The translations under genes and the position numbers were made by a program. DNA of 32,961 bases from Clostridiales bacterium (lineage in GTDB: Bacteria; Bacillota; Clostridia; Christensenellales; CAG-138): positions 1 to 32,961 of the forward strand of contig JAAYUE010000023.1 in NCBI GenBank assembly GCA_012517905.1, in the 5' to 3' direction. The first letter of the stretch is position 1. Every line of letters starts with the position of its first letter. Positions 24,011 to 31,633 of the stretch are shown one piece after another. The notes under the pieces are model-generated. The model did not search any database, had not been told where the DNA came from, and saw only the letters and a program-made list of their open reading frames with translations.

Positions 24011-24112
24011 TCATTTGTATGGAATATTACCAACTTTTTACCAAATATCCCTTTCGAAACGATCATAATTATAGACGAAACCAGTAAAATCTGTTACATT
24101 TCAATTGCGTGG

Positions 24113-24141
24113 TTGAAATTATCTAACCAATGGTGTAATAT
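24113..24141 (+). promoter_or_regulatory. Promoter of the GGDEF-EAL gene
   Basis: TTGAAA (24113-24118), a 17-nt spacer and TAATAT (24136-24141). The expected start near 24148 is only about 5 nt before GTG 24153 and about 100 nt before the alternative GTG 24249. The AT-rich stretch 24011-24112 contains nothing else I recognise. Confidence 0.6.
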
Positions 24142-24152
24142 ACAAAGAACGG

Positions 24153-26204
24153 GTGAAACAGAACAAACTGCTCTTTTATGCGGCGCTTGGAAAATGTCTT
24201 GCCGGCGGCAAGAAGAGCGATCGAAGTGGACTGGAGAAATCGCAGGCCGTGAAATTCAACATCGTTCCGGAATATATCTCCTGCGTATTGATGGCGCTGA
24301 TCGGCGTCTATATGCTGTTTGACAAAAAAACGCCTTCGATCAAGGAAACGACGTTTCGAATCAGTCTCATGTTCGCCATCATCGCGACGGTCAACAACAT
24401 CGTTTCGATCTACGCAATCGAAAATGCGGCGCGAATGCCCGTGCTCTTCAACGTTTTCGTCAACACTTTTTACTTTTTCTCCGTTGCCGTTATGACGACG
24501 ATGGTATCCATCACAACATATGTGAGCATGTTCGAGGGACGATACGAGGCGCGAAGGTTCCGGCTGGCCGTCATCGTATCGCTCTCTTATTTTTTGCTTG
24601 AGGTTGCGTTGGTTCTAAGCAATCTTCCGACCGGGTGGCTGTTCCATTTCGATGCGAGCGGCGCCTATCACCGCGGGCCGCTGAACGGGGTCGGCCTTCT
24701 GTTCCTTGTCATATCGATCGCCAACGTGCTTTGGTTTGGCATGCTGGAATGGAGGAATATCAAAAAAGGATTCCGGCTTGTCTTTTTTACGCTGCCGGCG
24801 ATCGGCATCGTGCTCGGCACGATCCAGTTTTTTTTCACCGATACGATCTTCACGGGAACCATCATCGCGTTTGCGATTTTAACGCTCTTTATTTCGGGAC
24901 AGCAACAGCGCGCGCGTGTCGACGCGCTGACGGAGCTGCCGAGCCGCGAGGCGTTTTTCAACGACATCGATCGCCTCTGCCAGAGAAACCAGGCGTATCG
25001 AATCATCATCATCGGCCTGCGCAACTTCAAGCAGGTCAACAGCCAGCTCGGTCAGCGGGCGGGGGACGCCCTACTCGTTGAGATCGTTTCGTTTCTTTCG
25101 CATCTGGATGGCCGTGCCGCTGCTTACCGGACCTCCGGCGTGCAGTTCATGCTGGTGGTGACGAAGATGACGCAGGACGAATACGAGGCGCTGTTCTCCG
25201 CGGTGATGCGGCGCTTTACGCAGCGCTGGGAGACGCAGGCGGGAGCGATCGAGCTGCACGCGCTGTTTGCGGATATCCAGTTTCCCGACCACGCGGCGGA
25301 TGTGGATGAAATCATCGCCTCGCTCGAATATGCCACGCGCATCGCCAAGCAGGATATCACAGGGAAGCCCGCGCGGTTTTCCGAATGCATGCGGAGCGAA
25401 TTCATGCGGCGGAACTATGTGATTTCGCAGATGGAGAAGGCGCTGCGCGAAGGCCTCTTTTTCCTGAATATTCAGCCGGTATTCGACATTGCGCACGGAC
25501 GCTTTTCGGGCGGCGAGGTGCTGCTGCGCCTCAACGAGGATAACGGCATGCCGATCTCGCCCGGCGAATTTATCCCCATCGCCATCGACAACGGCATCGC
25601 GACCAAGCTCGGACTGATGGTCATGGAAAAAACCTGTCAGTTTTTGCAGCAAAATCGCGACGAAAACATCGGCTGGCTTTCGATCAACGTCTCCTCCCAG
25701 CAGGACGAATTCGATGAAACCGCGCGTCATCTCGAGATGCTGCTGGATCAGTACGGCGTGGAGCCGGGACGCATCAAGCTCGAGATTACGGAGATGGTGC
25801 TGCTCGAGGATCTCGAGCGCGCGCATACGACCATGGACGAGCTTGGCAAGCGCGGCATCGGCGTATATCTGGACGACTTTGGAACGGGCTACAGCAATCT
25901 CGTCAACGTCATGACGCTGCCGTTCGAGTGCGTCAAGATCGACAAGGGATTCATCCGCAACATCGCGAATAATCCGAAGTCCTGTGGCATGCTGCAGACC
26001 GTCGTCAGCGGGCTGCGGAGCCTGAATGTCGTTACGCTTGCCGAAGGGGTCGAAACAAAGGAACAGGACGATATCGTACGCGCGCTGGGGATCGACCGGA
26101 TTCAGGGATATTTCTACGCCCGCCCGATGTCCACGGAGGAATACGTCTGGATGATTCACCACCACTGCGCCATCGAGCCGATACCGCCCGCGGAGCAAAC
26201 CTGA
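24153..26204 (+). CDS. Seven-helix membrane c-di-GMP protein: degenerate GGDEF plus EAL (EVL) phosphodiesterase
   Basis: A 683-residue protein with seven N-terminal membrane helices, a GGDEF-like domain and an EAL domain. The GGDEF motif is S-G-V-Q-F (328-332), so cyclase activity should be lost. In the EAL domain the signature is E-V-L (455-457) with the Glu kept; N-V-S-S, L-E-I-T-E, D-D-F-G-T-G-Y-S, K-I-D and A-E-G-V-E-T are intact, so it should hydrolyse c-di-GMP to pGpG. The N-terminal part probably senses a membrane or external signal. The start is uncertain: GTG 24153 has no Shine-Dalgarno but fits the promoter as a near-leaderless start; GTG 24249 (M-K-F-N-I-V-P-E-Y) looks more like homologous N-termini but its GGAG is 13 nt away. 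Confidence 0.88.
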   Translation: MKQNKLLFYAALGKCLAGGKKSDRSGLEKSQAVKFNIVPEYISCVLMALIGVYMLFDKKTPSIKETTFRISLMFAIIATVNNIVSIYAIENAARMPVLFNVFVNTFYFFSVAVMTTMVSITTYVSMFEGRYEARRFRLAVIVSLSYFLLEVALVLSNLPTGWLFHFDASGAYHRGPLNGVGLLFLVISIANVLWFGMLEWRNIKKGFRLVFFTLPAIGIVLGTIQFFFTDTIFTGTIIAFAILTLFISGQQQRARVDALTELPSREAFFNDIDRLCQRNQAYRIIIIGLRNFKQVNSQLGQRAGDALLVEIVSFLSHLDGRAAAYRTSGVQFMLVVTKMTQDEYEALFSAVMRRFTQRWETQAGAIELHALFADIQFPDHAADVDEIIASLEYATRIAKQDITGKPARFSECMRSEFMRRNYVISQMEKALREGLFFLNIQPVFDIAHGRFSGGEVLLRLNEDNGMPISPGEFIPIAIDNGIATKLGLMVMEKTCQFLQQNRDENIGWLSINVSSQQDEFDETARHLEMLLDQYGVEPGRIKLEITEMVLLEDLERAHTTMDELGKRGIGVYLDDFGTGYSNLVNVMTLPFECVKIDKGFIRNIANNPKSCGMLQTVVSGLRSLNVVTLAEGVETKEQDDIVRALGIDRIQGYFYARPMSTEEYVWMIHHHCAIEPIPPAEQT

Positions 26205-26219
26205 AGCAATTGCAAATCC

Positions 26220-26259
26220 GGGAATCAAACAAGGCGCCGCGAAACTACGCGGCGCCTTG
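26220..26259 (-). terminator. Terminator of the proS operon
   Basis: A perfect 12-bp stem CAAGGCGCCGCG/CGCGGCGCCTTG with a 6-nt loop is followed on the minus strand by TTTGATTCCC. The plus-strand side has no T-run, so it mainly ends minus-strand transcripts; it could also stall the convergent GGDEF-EAL message. Confidence 0.75.
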
Positions 26260-26271
26260 TCGATGTTGCGG

Positions 26272-26506
26272 TTAATGGAAAGCGCTGTCCACGGTGGAAA
26301 GCGGCATGGTGAACGATTCCAGCGAATCGTCGTCGTAATCGTTATAGTCGTCCAGAACGGGCGAATACGAGGTGATCGAAACCGTGCGATTGACGACGTC
26401 AGTTGGTCGTCACCACTCTGCGCAGATGCTCTGCATCCTCGTCGAACGGTTCGCTTTTCAGGTTGGATATCAGTGCGTCATCAGGATCGCCGTTCGGCCG
26501 CTCCAT
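26272..26506 (-). pseudogene. Frameshifted small gene after proS, unknown function
   Basis: Two minus-strand frames join end to end. The first (ATG 26506 to TGA 26399) encodes 35 residues starting MERPNGDPDDALISNLKSEP and ending V-V-T-T-N. Skipping one T in the TGA leads directly into a second open frame that continues D-V-V-N-R-T-V-S-I-T-S-Y-S-P and ends D-S-A-F-H at TAA 26272, for about 76 residues in total. The combined protein is very acidic, with a D-D-Y-N-D-Y-D-D-D-S cluster and no membrane segment. Codon use in the second frame is GC-rich at third positions, like real genes here. It lies 10 nt after proS and before the terminator. Alternatives are a sequencing error or programmed +1 frameshifting at A-A-C-T-G-A-C. 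I recognise no family. Confidence 0.5.
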
Positions 26507-26516
26507 TGGCGTAAGA

Positions 26517-28247
26517 TCATTCGGCCTCGATCTGTGCAAAGAGATGCGCTTTGAGTTCAAGCACGGCCGAGAGCGTTTCGGAAACGGGAACCTGCCGCTT
26601 GATCTTCTTATCGCGCGTGGTGAGTTCGACCATGCCGTCGGCCAGGTTTCTCGGGCTGACGGTGAGGCGGATCGGCGCGCCGATGAGGTCTGCTTCCGAA
26701 AACACCACGCCCGCGCTGACCGTACGGTCGTCTATGATGGTCTCCACGCCCGCTTTCGTGAGCGCACGGTAAAGTTCTTCGCCGACGCGTTTGGGCTCTT
26801 CCTGGTCCGCGCGGAGCACGCAGATCTGCGCCTCCCAAGGCGCGATGGTGATCGGCCAGAGGGGGCCGTAGTCGTCGTGGCTTTCCTCGCATACGCTCGC
26901 GGCAAGACGGCCGACGCCGATGCCGTAGCAGCCCATGATGGGATACTGCAGCGCGCCGTTCTCGTCGAGATACTGCATGCTCATGCTGCGGGTGTATTTG
27001 TCGCCAAGCTGGAAGATGTTGCCGACTTCGATGCCGTTGCTGATGCGAAGCGTGGGCTTTCCGCAGACGGGGCAGATGCCGCCGGGAATCGCGCGCGCGA
27101 CGTCCGCGAAGGTGACCTTGCCGTAGTCGCGCTCGAGATTGAAGCCCGTGTAGTGGTGGTCGGCCTTGTTCGCGCCGCAGACCAGCGCGCCAATGCCCTC
27201 GAGCGAGCGGTCGAACAGCACGGTGATCTTTTCGGTGTCCAACCCCATGGGGCCGATGAACCCCGCGACGATGCCGCTCTCCGGCGTGACGACGGCGGGA
27301 TGGATCTCCGCGCCGATGGCGTTGCGCAGCTTGGTTTCGTGAATTTCAAGGTCGCCGCGCACAAACGCGACGACATAGCTGTCGTCCGCGTTTCTCTGGT
27401 AGACGACGGCTTTGCAGGTTGCGTGATGCGGTTTGTGCAGAAAGCCCGCGACTTCCTCGATGGTCGCCATCTCCGGCGTGGGAACGAGTGTGAGCGCCTC
27501 CGTCGCGGAGAGCGCGGAATTGTCCACCACGCTTGCGCAGGCTTCGATGTTCGCCTTGAAGTCGCAGTTGTCGCAGAGCACGAGCGTGTCCTCGCCGATG
27601 TCGGTGAGCAGCATGAACTCGTGCGAGACGCGTCCGCCCATCATGCCCGAATCCGAAAGCACCGCGATGACGTTTTTGCAGCCCGCGCGCTTGAAGATGC
27701 GCTCATAGGCGACATAGCAGCGCTCGTAATACGCTTCCAGATCCGCCTGATTGGTGTGGAAAGAGTACGCGTCCTTCATGGTAAACTCACGTACGCGGAT
27801 CAGGCCGCCGCGCGCGCGCGGTTCGTCGCGAAACTTGGTCTGAATCTGGTAGATCATGAACGGATACTTGGCGTAGCTCTTCGCCGCGTCGCGCGCGAGG
27901 TGCACCGCCGCCTCCTCATGCGTCATGCCGAGCACCATATCCGCGCCCATGCGGTCGGTCAGGCGCACAAGCTCCTTGCCGACGCTCGTAAAGCGGCCGC
28001 TCTCCTTCCAAAGGTCGGCGGGCAGCACGACGGGGAAGAGGACCTCCTGACCGTCGATGGCGTCCATCTCCTCGCGGATGATGCGCTCTATCTTCTGCGT
28101 GATGCGCCGCGCGGGCGGCAGCAGCGTATACACGCCCGTATTGACCTGCTTGATGTAGCCGCCGCGCACCATGAGCGCGTGGCTTTCGATGGTGCAGTCG
28201 GCGGGCTTTTCCTTGTAGCGCTCGCCGATGAGTTCGCTCATTCTCAT
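26517..28247 (-). CDS. proS: Prolyl-tRNA synthetase, bacterial type with editing domain
   Basis: A 576-residue class II synthetase that charges tRNA-Pro. The catalytic core includes T-H-E-E, the motif 2 region F-R-D-E-P-R-A-R-G-G-L-I-R-V-R-E-F and the motif 3 region G-C-Y-G-I-G-V-G-R. An inserted YbaK-like editing domain (about 230-390, with G-P-M-G-L near its end) marks the bacterial ProS type. The C-terminal anticodon-binding domain begins near I-T-I-A-P-W-E-A-Q-I. ATG 28247 follows GGGGAG by 8 nt; longer in-frame starts lie within the leader. Its promoter diverges from the cysteine T-box promoter. Confidence 0.97.
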   Translation of the reverse strand: MRMSELIGERYKEKPADCTIESHALMVRGGYIKQVNTGVYTLLPPARRITQKIERIIREEMDAIDGQEVLFPVVLPADLWKESGRFTSVGKELVRLTDRMGADMVLGMTHEEAAVHLARDAAKSYAKYPFMIYQIQTKFRDEPRARGGLIRVREFTMKDAYSFHTNQADLEAYYERCYVAYERIFKRAGCKNVIAVLSDSGMMGGRVSHEFMLLTDIGEDTLVLCDNCDFKANIEACASVVDNSALSATEALTLVPTPEMATIEEVAGFLHKPHHATCKAVVYQRNADDSYVVAFVRGDLEIHETKLRNAIGAEIHPAVVTPESGIVAGFIGPMGLDTEKITVLFDRSLEGIGALVCGANKADHHYTGFNLERDYGKVTFADVARAIPGGICPVCGKPTLRISNGIEVGNIFQLGDKYTRSMSMQYLDENGALQYPIMGCYGIGVGRLAASVCEESHDDYGPLWPITIAPWEAQICVLRADQEEPKRVGEELYRALTKAGVETIIDDRTVSAGVVFSEADLIGAPIRLTVSPRNLADGMVELTTRDKKIKRQVPVSETLSAVLELKAHLFAQIEAE

Positions 28248-28301
28248 AAACCGTTCTCCCCGATACTTGTCCGGTAAACACCGTTTTTCGTTAAACATCT
28301 T

Positions 28302-28330
28302 ATTATTGCCCAGAATTGTCGATTTTGCAA
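28302..28330 (-). promoter_or_regulatory. Promoter of proS
   Basis: TTGCAA (28330-28325), a 17-nt spacer and AATAAT (28307-28302) on the minus strand, giving a leader of about 48 nt. No T-box is present on this side. Confidence 0.55.
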
Positions 28331-28385
28331 GGGGGCAGGCGCGGAAAACGAGCGCGTGTTTTCGGTGAGAAAGTCACGCTTTCGC

Positions 28386-28415
28386 TTGACAACTCGATCG
28401 GGTTTGCCATACACT
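28386..28415 (+). promoter_or_regulatory. Promoter of the cysteine T-box operon
   Basis: A perfect TTGACA (28386-28391), an 18-nt spacer and TACACT (28410-28415). Transcription from about 28422 would include the whole T-box leader. Confidence 0.65.
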
Positions 28416-28440
28416 ATACAATAATTCAACAAACAAAAGC

Positions 28441-28700
28441 GTTGTATCGGAAAAGAGTAAGCGATCGACAGGCGTCCCAAGAGAGGGTTGGTCACCGGCT
28501 GAAAGCCGACCCGGACAAAAGACCGCCGAAGTGCCTTCCGAAAGCCGCCGCCGACAACCCGCCAGCAAGAAGCGCAGGCAATAGTATCGGCGGACGCAGA
28601 AGCTGCGTTACAGCGATTGAGCGGGAGAGAACCATGCGTTTTCTCCAAGTAAAGTGGAACCGCGATGCGCATTCGTCTTTATGATGGATGCGCTTGTTTT
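28441..28700 (+). ncRNA. T-box riboswitch, predicted tRNA-Cys specific
   Basis: The leader contains the conserved T-box sequence AAAGTGGAACCGCG (28651-28664). Stem I can close by pairing GTTGT..CGG (28441-28450) with CCGACAAC (28551-28558), and it holds an AGAGAG-G-G-T-T-G-G distal region. A TGC triplet at 28532-28534, on the 3' side of the lower stem, is the candidate specifier (Cys codon). The T-box bulge TGGA would pair with a tRNA ending UCCA, which fits the U73 of tRNA-Cys. The terminator is a GCGCATTCGTC/GATGGATGCGC stem (28667-28693) with two wobble pairs, followed by TTGTTTT. Uncharged tRNA-Cys should therefore permit expression of cysE and cysS. This fills most of the 538-nt gap between proS and cysE. 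Confidence 0.92.
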
Positions 28701-28785
28701 ATGGGCAAGCCCGCTGGAACCCGCCTGCCCGCTGATGATTCTGAAAACGAGGCGCGGGGGAGCTGCGCGGAAGGAAGCGATCGAT

Positions 28786-29520
28786 ATGTTTCAAACGCTG
28801 AGAAGCGATATTCAGGCGGTGCTGCACCGCGACCCCGCCGCAAAGTCCGCGCTGGAGGTGCTGCTCTGCTATCCGGGCTTTCGCGCCGTGCGCATGCACC
28901 GCCGCGCAAACTATTTTTACCGGCACGGCATGCATCTGTTTGCGCGCATGACGTCGGAGTGGTGCCGCTTTACGACAGGCGTGGACATCCACCCGGGCGC
29001 GACCATCGGTAAGCGTCTGTTCATCGACCACGGCGAGGGAGTCGTCATTGGCGAGACGGCCGTCATCGGCGACGACGTGACCATTTATCAGGGCGCGACG
29101 CTCGGCGGAACCGGCAAGCACACCGGTAAGCGGCATCCGACGGTCGGCAACCACGTGACTGTCTCCGCCGGCGCAAAGGTGCTCGGCCCGCTGACGGTTG
29201 GCGACCACGCCAAGATCGGCGCGGGCGCGGTGGTGCTCCAGGACGTGCCCGCGTTTTCCACCGTGGTCGGCGTGCCCGGCCACGTCGTGCGGCTCTATGG
29301 CTGCAAGGTGCCCTGCGAGCGCGTCGGCCAGTGCGACGACGGCAAATGCGAGTGTATCGGCACCGAGGACTGCGTGCGCATGAAGGAAGGCCTCGCGGGC
29401 GAGGCGGGCGTGGACCTCAACCAGGTCGACCTGCCCGATCCGGTGGAGCTGCAGCTCCAGCAGCTGAAAAAGCGGCTGGACGCGCTGGAAGAAACTCTCG
29501 GCGCAAAAAACAGGGAATGA
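28786..29520 (+). CDS. cysE: Serine O-acetyltransferase with a cysteine-rich C-terminal segment
   Basis: A 244-residue enzyme that makes O-acetylserine from serine and acetyl-CoA. The N-terminal helices are followed by a left-handed beta-helix of hexapeptide repeats, with D-I-H-P-G-A-T-I-G, D-H-G-E-G-V-V-I-G-E-T and G-A-T-L-G-G-T-G-K, including the catalytic His/Asp region. After V-V-G-V-P-G-H-V-V-R comes an unusual segment, G-C-K-V-P-C-E-R-V-G-Q-C-D-D-G-K-C-E-C, with a further Cys shortly after (T-E-D-C). The tail then resumes the usual D-L-N-Q-V-D-L-P-D-P and ends in a predicted coiled coil. Start ATG 28786 has AAGGAAG about 10 nt upstream. It is the first gene behind the T-box. Confidence 0.94.
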   Translation: MFQTLRSDIQAVLHRDPAAKSALEVLLCYPGFRAVRMHRRANYFYRHGMHLFARMTSEWCRFTTGVDIHPGATIGKRLFIDHGEGVVIGETAVIGDDVTIYQGATLGGTGKHTGKRHPTVGNHVTVSAGAKVLGPLTVGDHAKIGAGAVVLQDVPAFSTVVGVPGHVVRLYGCKVPCERVGQCDDGKCECIGTEDCVRMKEGLAGEAGVDLNQVDLPDPVELQLQQLKKRLDALEETLGAKNRE

Positions 29521-29583
29521 CGGCGTGGGCCGCGACGATTTTTGAAAAGTATGATATAGTGAACAGAACACGGAGGAAACACC

Positions 29584-30975
29584 ATGCAGATCTATAATAC
29601 GATGACGCGCAGAAAGGAAGAGCTCGTGCCGCTCGTACCCGGACAGATTTCAATGTATGCCTGCGGTCCGACGGTCTATAACTTTTTCCACATCGGCAAT
29701 GCGCGCCCGTTTATCGTATTCGACACCCTGCGCCGCTATCTGGAATACCGCGGCTACAACGTGCGCTTTGTGCAGAATTTTACGGACATCGACGACAAGA
29801 TGATCCGCCGCGCAAACGAAGAAGGAACGACGGTCAAGGAGCTCGGCGAGCGCTTCATCAAGGAATACTATCACGACGCGGACGCGCTCGGCGTGCGCCG
29901 CGCGAGCGCGAACCCGCGCGCAACCGAACACATCGGCGAGATCATCGCCCTCGTGAAGACGCTGATCGAAAAGGGGCACGCCTATGCGACGCCCGACGGG
30001 GACGTGTACTTCTCGGTGCGCAGTTTTTCGGGCTATGGCAAGCTTTCCGGACAAAACATAGACGATCTCGAAAACGGCGCGCGCGTGGATCCCGACGAAG
30101 CCAAGCGCGATCCGCTCGACTTCGCGCTCTGGAAGGCGGAAAAGCCCGGCGAGCCGAGCTGGGACTCCCCCTGGGGCAAGGGCAGGCCGGGCTGGCACAT
30201 CGAGTGCTCCGCCATGAGCATGTCCATCCTCGGCGAAACGTTCGATATCCACGGCGGCGGGCAGGACCTCGTCTTTCCGCATCACGAAAACGAAATCGCC
30301 CAGAGCGAGGCGGCGACCGGCCACCCCTTTGCGCGCTACTGGATGCACAACGGCTACATTAACGTGGATAATCAGAAGATGAGCAAGTCGCTGGGCAACT
30401 TTTTCACCGTGCGCGACATCGCAAAGGAATTCGATCTCGAGGCAGTGCGCATGTTCATGCTCGGCGTGCAGTATCGTAACCCCGTGAACTTCTCGCGCGA
30501 GATGATCCAGCAGGCGGAGAGCGCGCTGGAGCGCCTGCGCACCGCGAAGGAGCGCCTCGCCGAGGCGCAGACCGCGCCGGGCGGCACGGCGGAGGATGCG
30601 GCGTTCCTTGCGCAGCTGGACGAGTTCAAAAAGCGCTTCAACGAGGCGATGGACGACGACCTGAATACGGCGGACGCCATCGGCGTGCTCTTCGAGTTCG
30701 CGCGCGCGGCAAATACGTTTGTCAGCGAACCGCGCGGCAAGGATGCAATCGAGGCCGGCAAAGCGCTCTTTGGCGAGCTGACGGGCGTGCTGGGGCTGCT
30801 CACGCGCGAAAAGGCGGAAGAGTTCCCGAAGGCAGCGCTCGACCTGCTGGAAGAGCGGCAGGCTGCGAGGAAGGCAAAGGATTTCGCGCGCGCGGACGAA
30901 ATGCGCGACGCGCTGAAAAACATGGGTTACGCCGTAGAGGACACGGCGAACGGCCCGAAGCTGAAAAAACTGTGA
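29584..30975 (+). CDS. cysS: Cysteinyl-tRNA synthetase
   Basis: A 463-residue class I synthetase. A zinc-ligand Cys27 lies in M-Y-A-C-G-P-T-V-Y, the HIGH signature is F-H-I-G-N at 35-39, further zinc ligands are in W-H-I-E-C-S and H-H-E-N-E, and the KMSKS loop is N-Q-K-M-S-K-S-L-G-N. A helical DALR-type domain follows. GGAGGAAAC precedes ATG 29584. The gene is 63 nt after cysE and presumably shares the T-box transcript, so cysteine synthesis and charging are controlled together. Confidence 0.97.
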   Translation: MQIYNTMTRRKEELVPLVPGQISMYACGPTVYNFFHIGNARPFIVFDTLRRYLEYRGYNVRFVQNFTDIDDKMIRRANEEGTTVKELGERFIKEYYHDADALGVRRASANPRATEHIGEIIALVKTLIEKGHAYATPDGDVYFSVRSFSGYGKLSGQNIDDLENGARVDPDEAKRDPLDFALWKAEKPGEPSWDSPWGKGRPGWHIECSAMSMSILGETFDIHGGGQDLVFPHHENEIAQSEAATGHPFARYWMHNGYINVDNQKMSKSLGNFFTVRDIAKEFDLEAVRMFMLGVQYRNPVNFSREMIQQAESALERLRTAKERLAEAQTAPGGTAEDAAFLAQLDEFKKRFNEAMDDDLNTADAIGVLFEFARAANTFVSEPRGKDAIEAGKALFGELTGVLGLLTREKAEEFPKAALDLLEERQAARKAKDFARADEMRDALKNMGYAVEDTANGPKLKKL

Positions 30976-31053
30976 GGAAAGCGAATCTTTCGATCGCGGA
31001 CCAAGCGAGATTAAAACACAAATAAGAAAAAGAAACTGTAAGGAGAAAACAAA

Positions 31054-31569
31054 ATGTCAAGTTCATTCGCCATGTTCGACTGGCTGCTGCTCGCCGTTTC
31101 GGTGTACGTGCTTTACGCGGGCGTCACCGGCAAGGGCCGGCTCTACAGCGTGGAAAACATCAAAGAAGACAAGCAGGAGGAGTTCAAGATGTTCTCGCGG
31201 AAGATCTATATCTTCCTCGGCATCGCAATGGTCATCAACAGCGCCGCGTCCCTGCTGCGCAGCACATTTTACGCCTATGAAGAGGTGACGGCCGCAACGG
31301 ACACCACCGCCGCGGTGTTCGACTGGGTCACGAAGAAGGACCTCGGCGTGTTTTCGTTTCTCACGCCGATGGCGTTCGACATCATTTCCTATGTCGCGCT
31401 CGCGCTGACGCTCGGGCTGATCGTGCTACTCGTGGTAAAGATGCGCAAATACATCGACAAGGACGCGCAGGCCAAGAAGAGCCAGGGCGCTTCCTGCGCG
31501 CGCGGCGGCTGCAACACCATGCCGTCTTCCGCGTTTGACTTTGACGATGAGGACAAGAAACAGCAATAA
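31054..31569 (+). CDS. Hypothetical three-helix membrane protein
   Basis: A 171-residue protein I do not recognise. It has three likely membrane segments (about 8-24, 48-66 and 108-130), a polar loop rich in T and A between the second and third, and a basic stretch K-M-R-K-Y-I-D-K-D. The C-terminal tail is hydrophilic with S-C-A-R-G-G-C-N and an acidic F-D-D-E-D. ATG 31054 has an ideal AAGGAG site. It lies 78 nt after cysS with no obvious promoter or terminator between, so it may be the last gene of the T-box operon. A strong terminator follows. Confidence 0.85.
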   Translation: MSSSFAMFDWLLLAVSVYVLYAGVTGKGRLYSVENIKEDKQEEFKMFSRKIYIFLGIAMVINSAASLLRSTFYAYEEVTAATDTTAAVFDWVTKKDLGVFSFLTPMAFDIISYVALALTLGLIVLLVVKMRKYIDKDAQAKKSQGASCARGGCNTMPSSAFDFDDEDKKQQ

Positions 31570-31588
31570 CCGCGTGACGCGGACAAGC

Positions 31589-31624
31589 AAAAAGCCCGAA
31601 GGCGAGTGCCTTCGGGCTTTTTTG
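31589..31624. terminator. Bidirectional terminator
   Basis: A 13-bp stem AAAGCCCGAAGGC/GCCTTCGGGCTTT with a GAGT loop is flanked by an A-run on the left and a T-run on the right. It serves the membrane-protein gene on the plus strand and the convergent ABC exporter gene on the minus strand. Confidence 0.95.
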
Positions 31625-31633
31625 TACCTTGCG

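Noticed and set aside
24142-24248. Possible c-di-GMP riboswitch before the GGDEF-EAL gene
   Set aside because: A CTTGCC-GGC-GGCAAG hairpin is present, but the conserved GEMM-I sequence elements are missing and the stretch also reads as coding sequence in the gene's frame.
26403-28277. Plus-strand open frame of 624 codons opposite proS
   Set aside because: It is antisense to prolyl-tRNA synthetase, with shadow-like composition and no domain signature.
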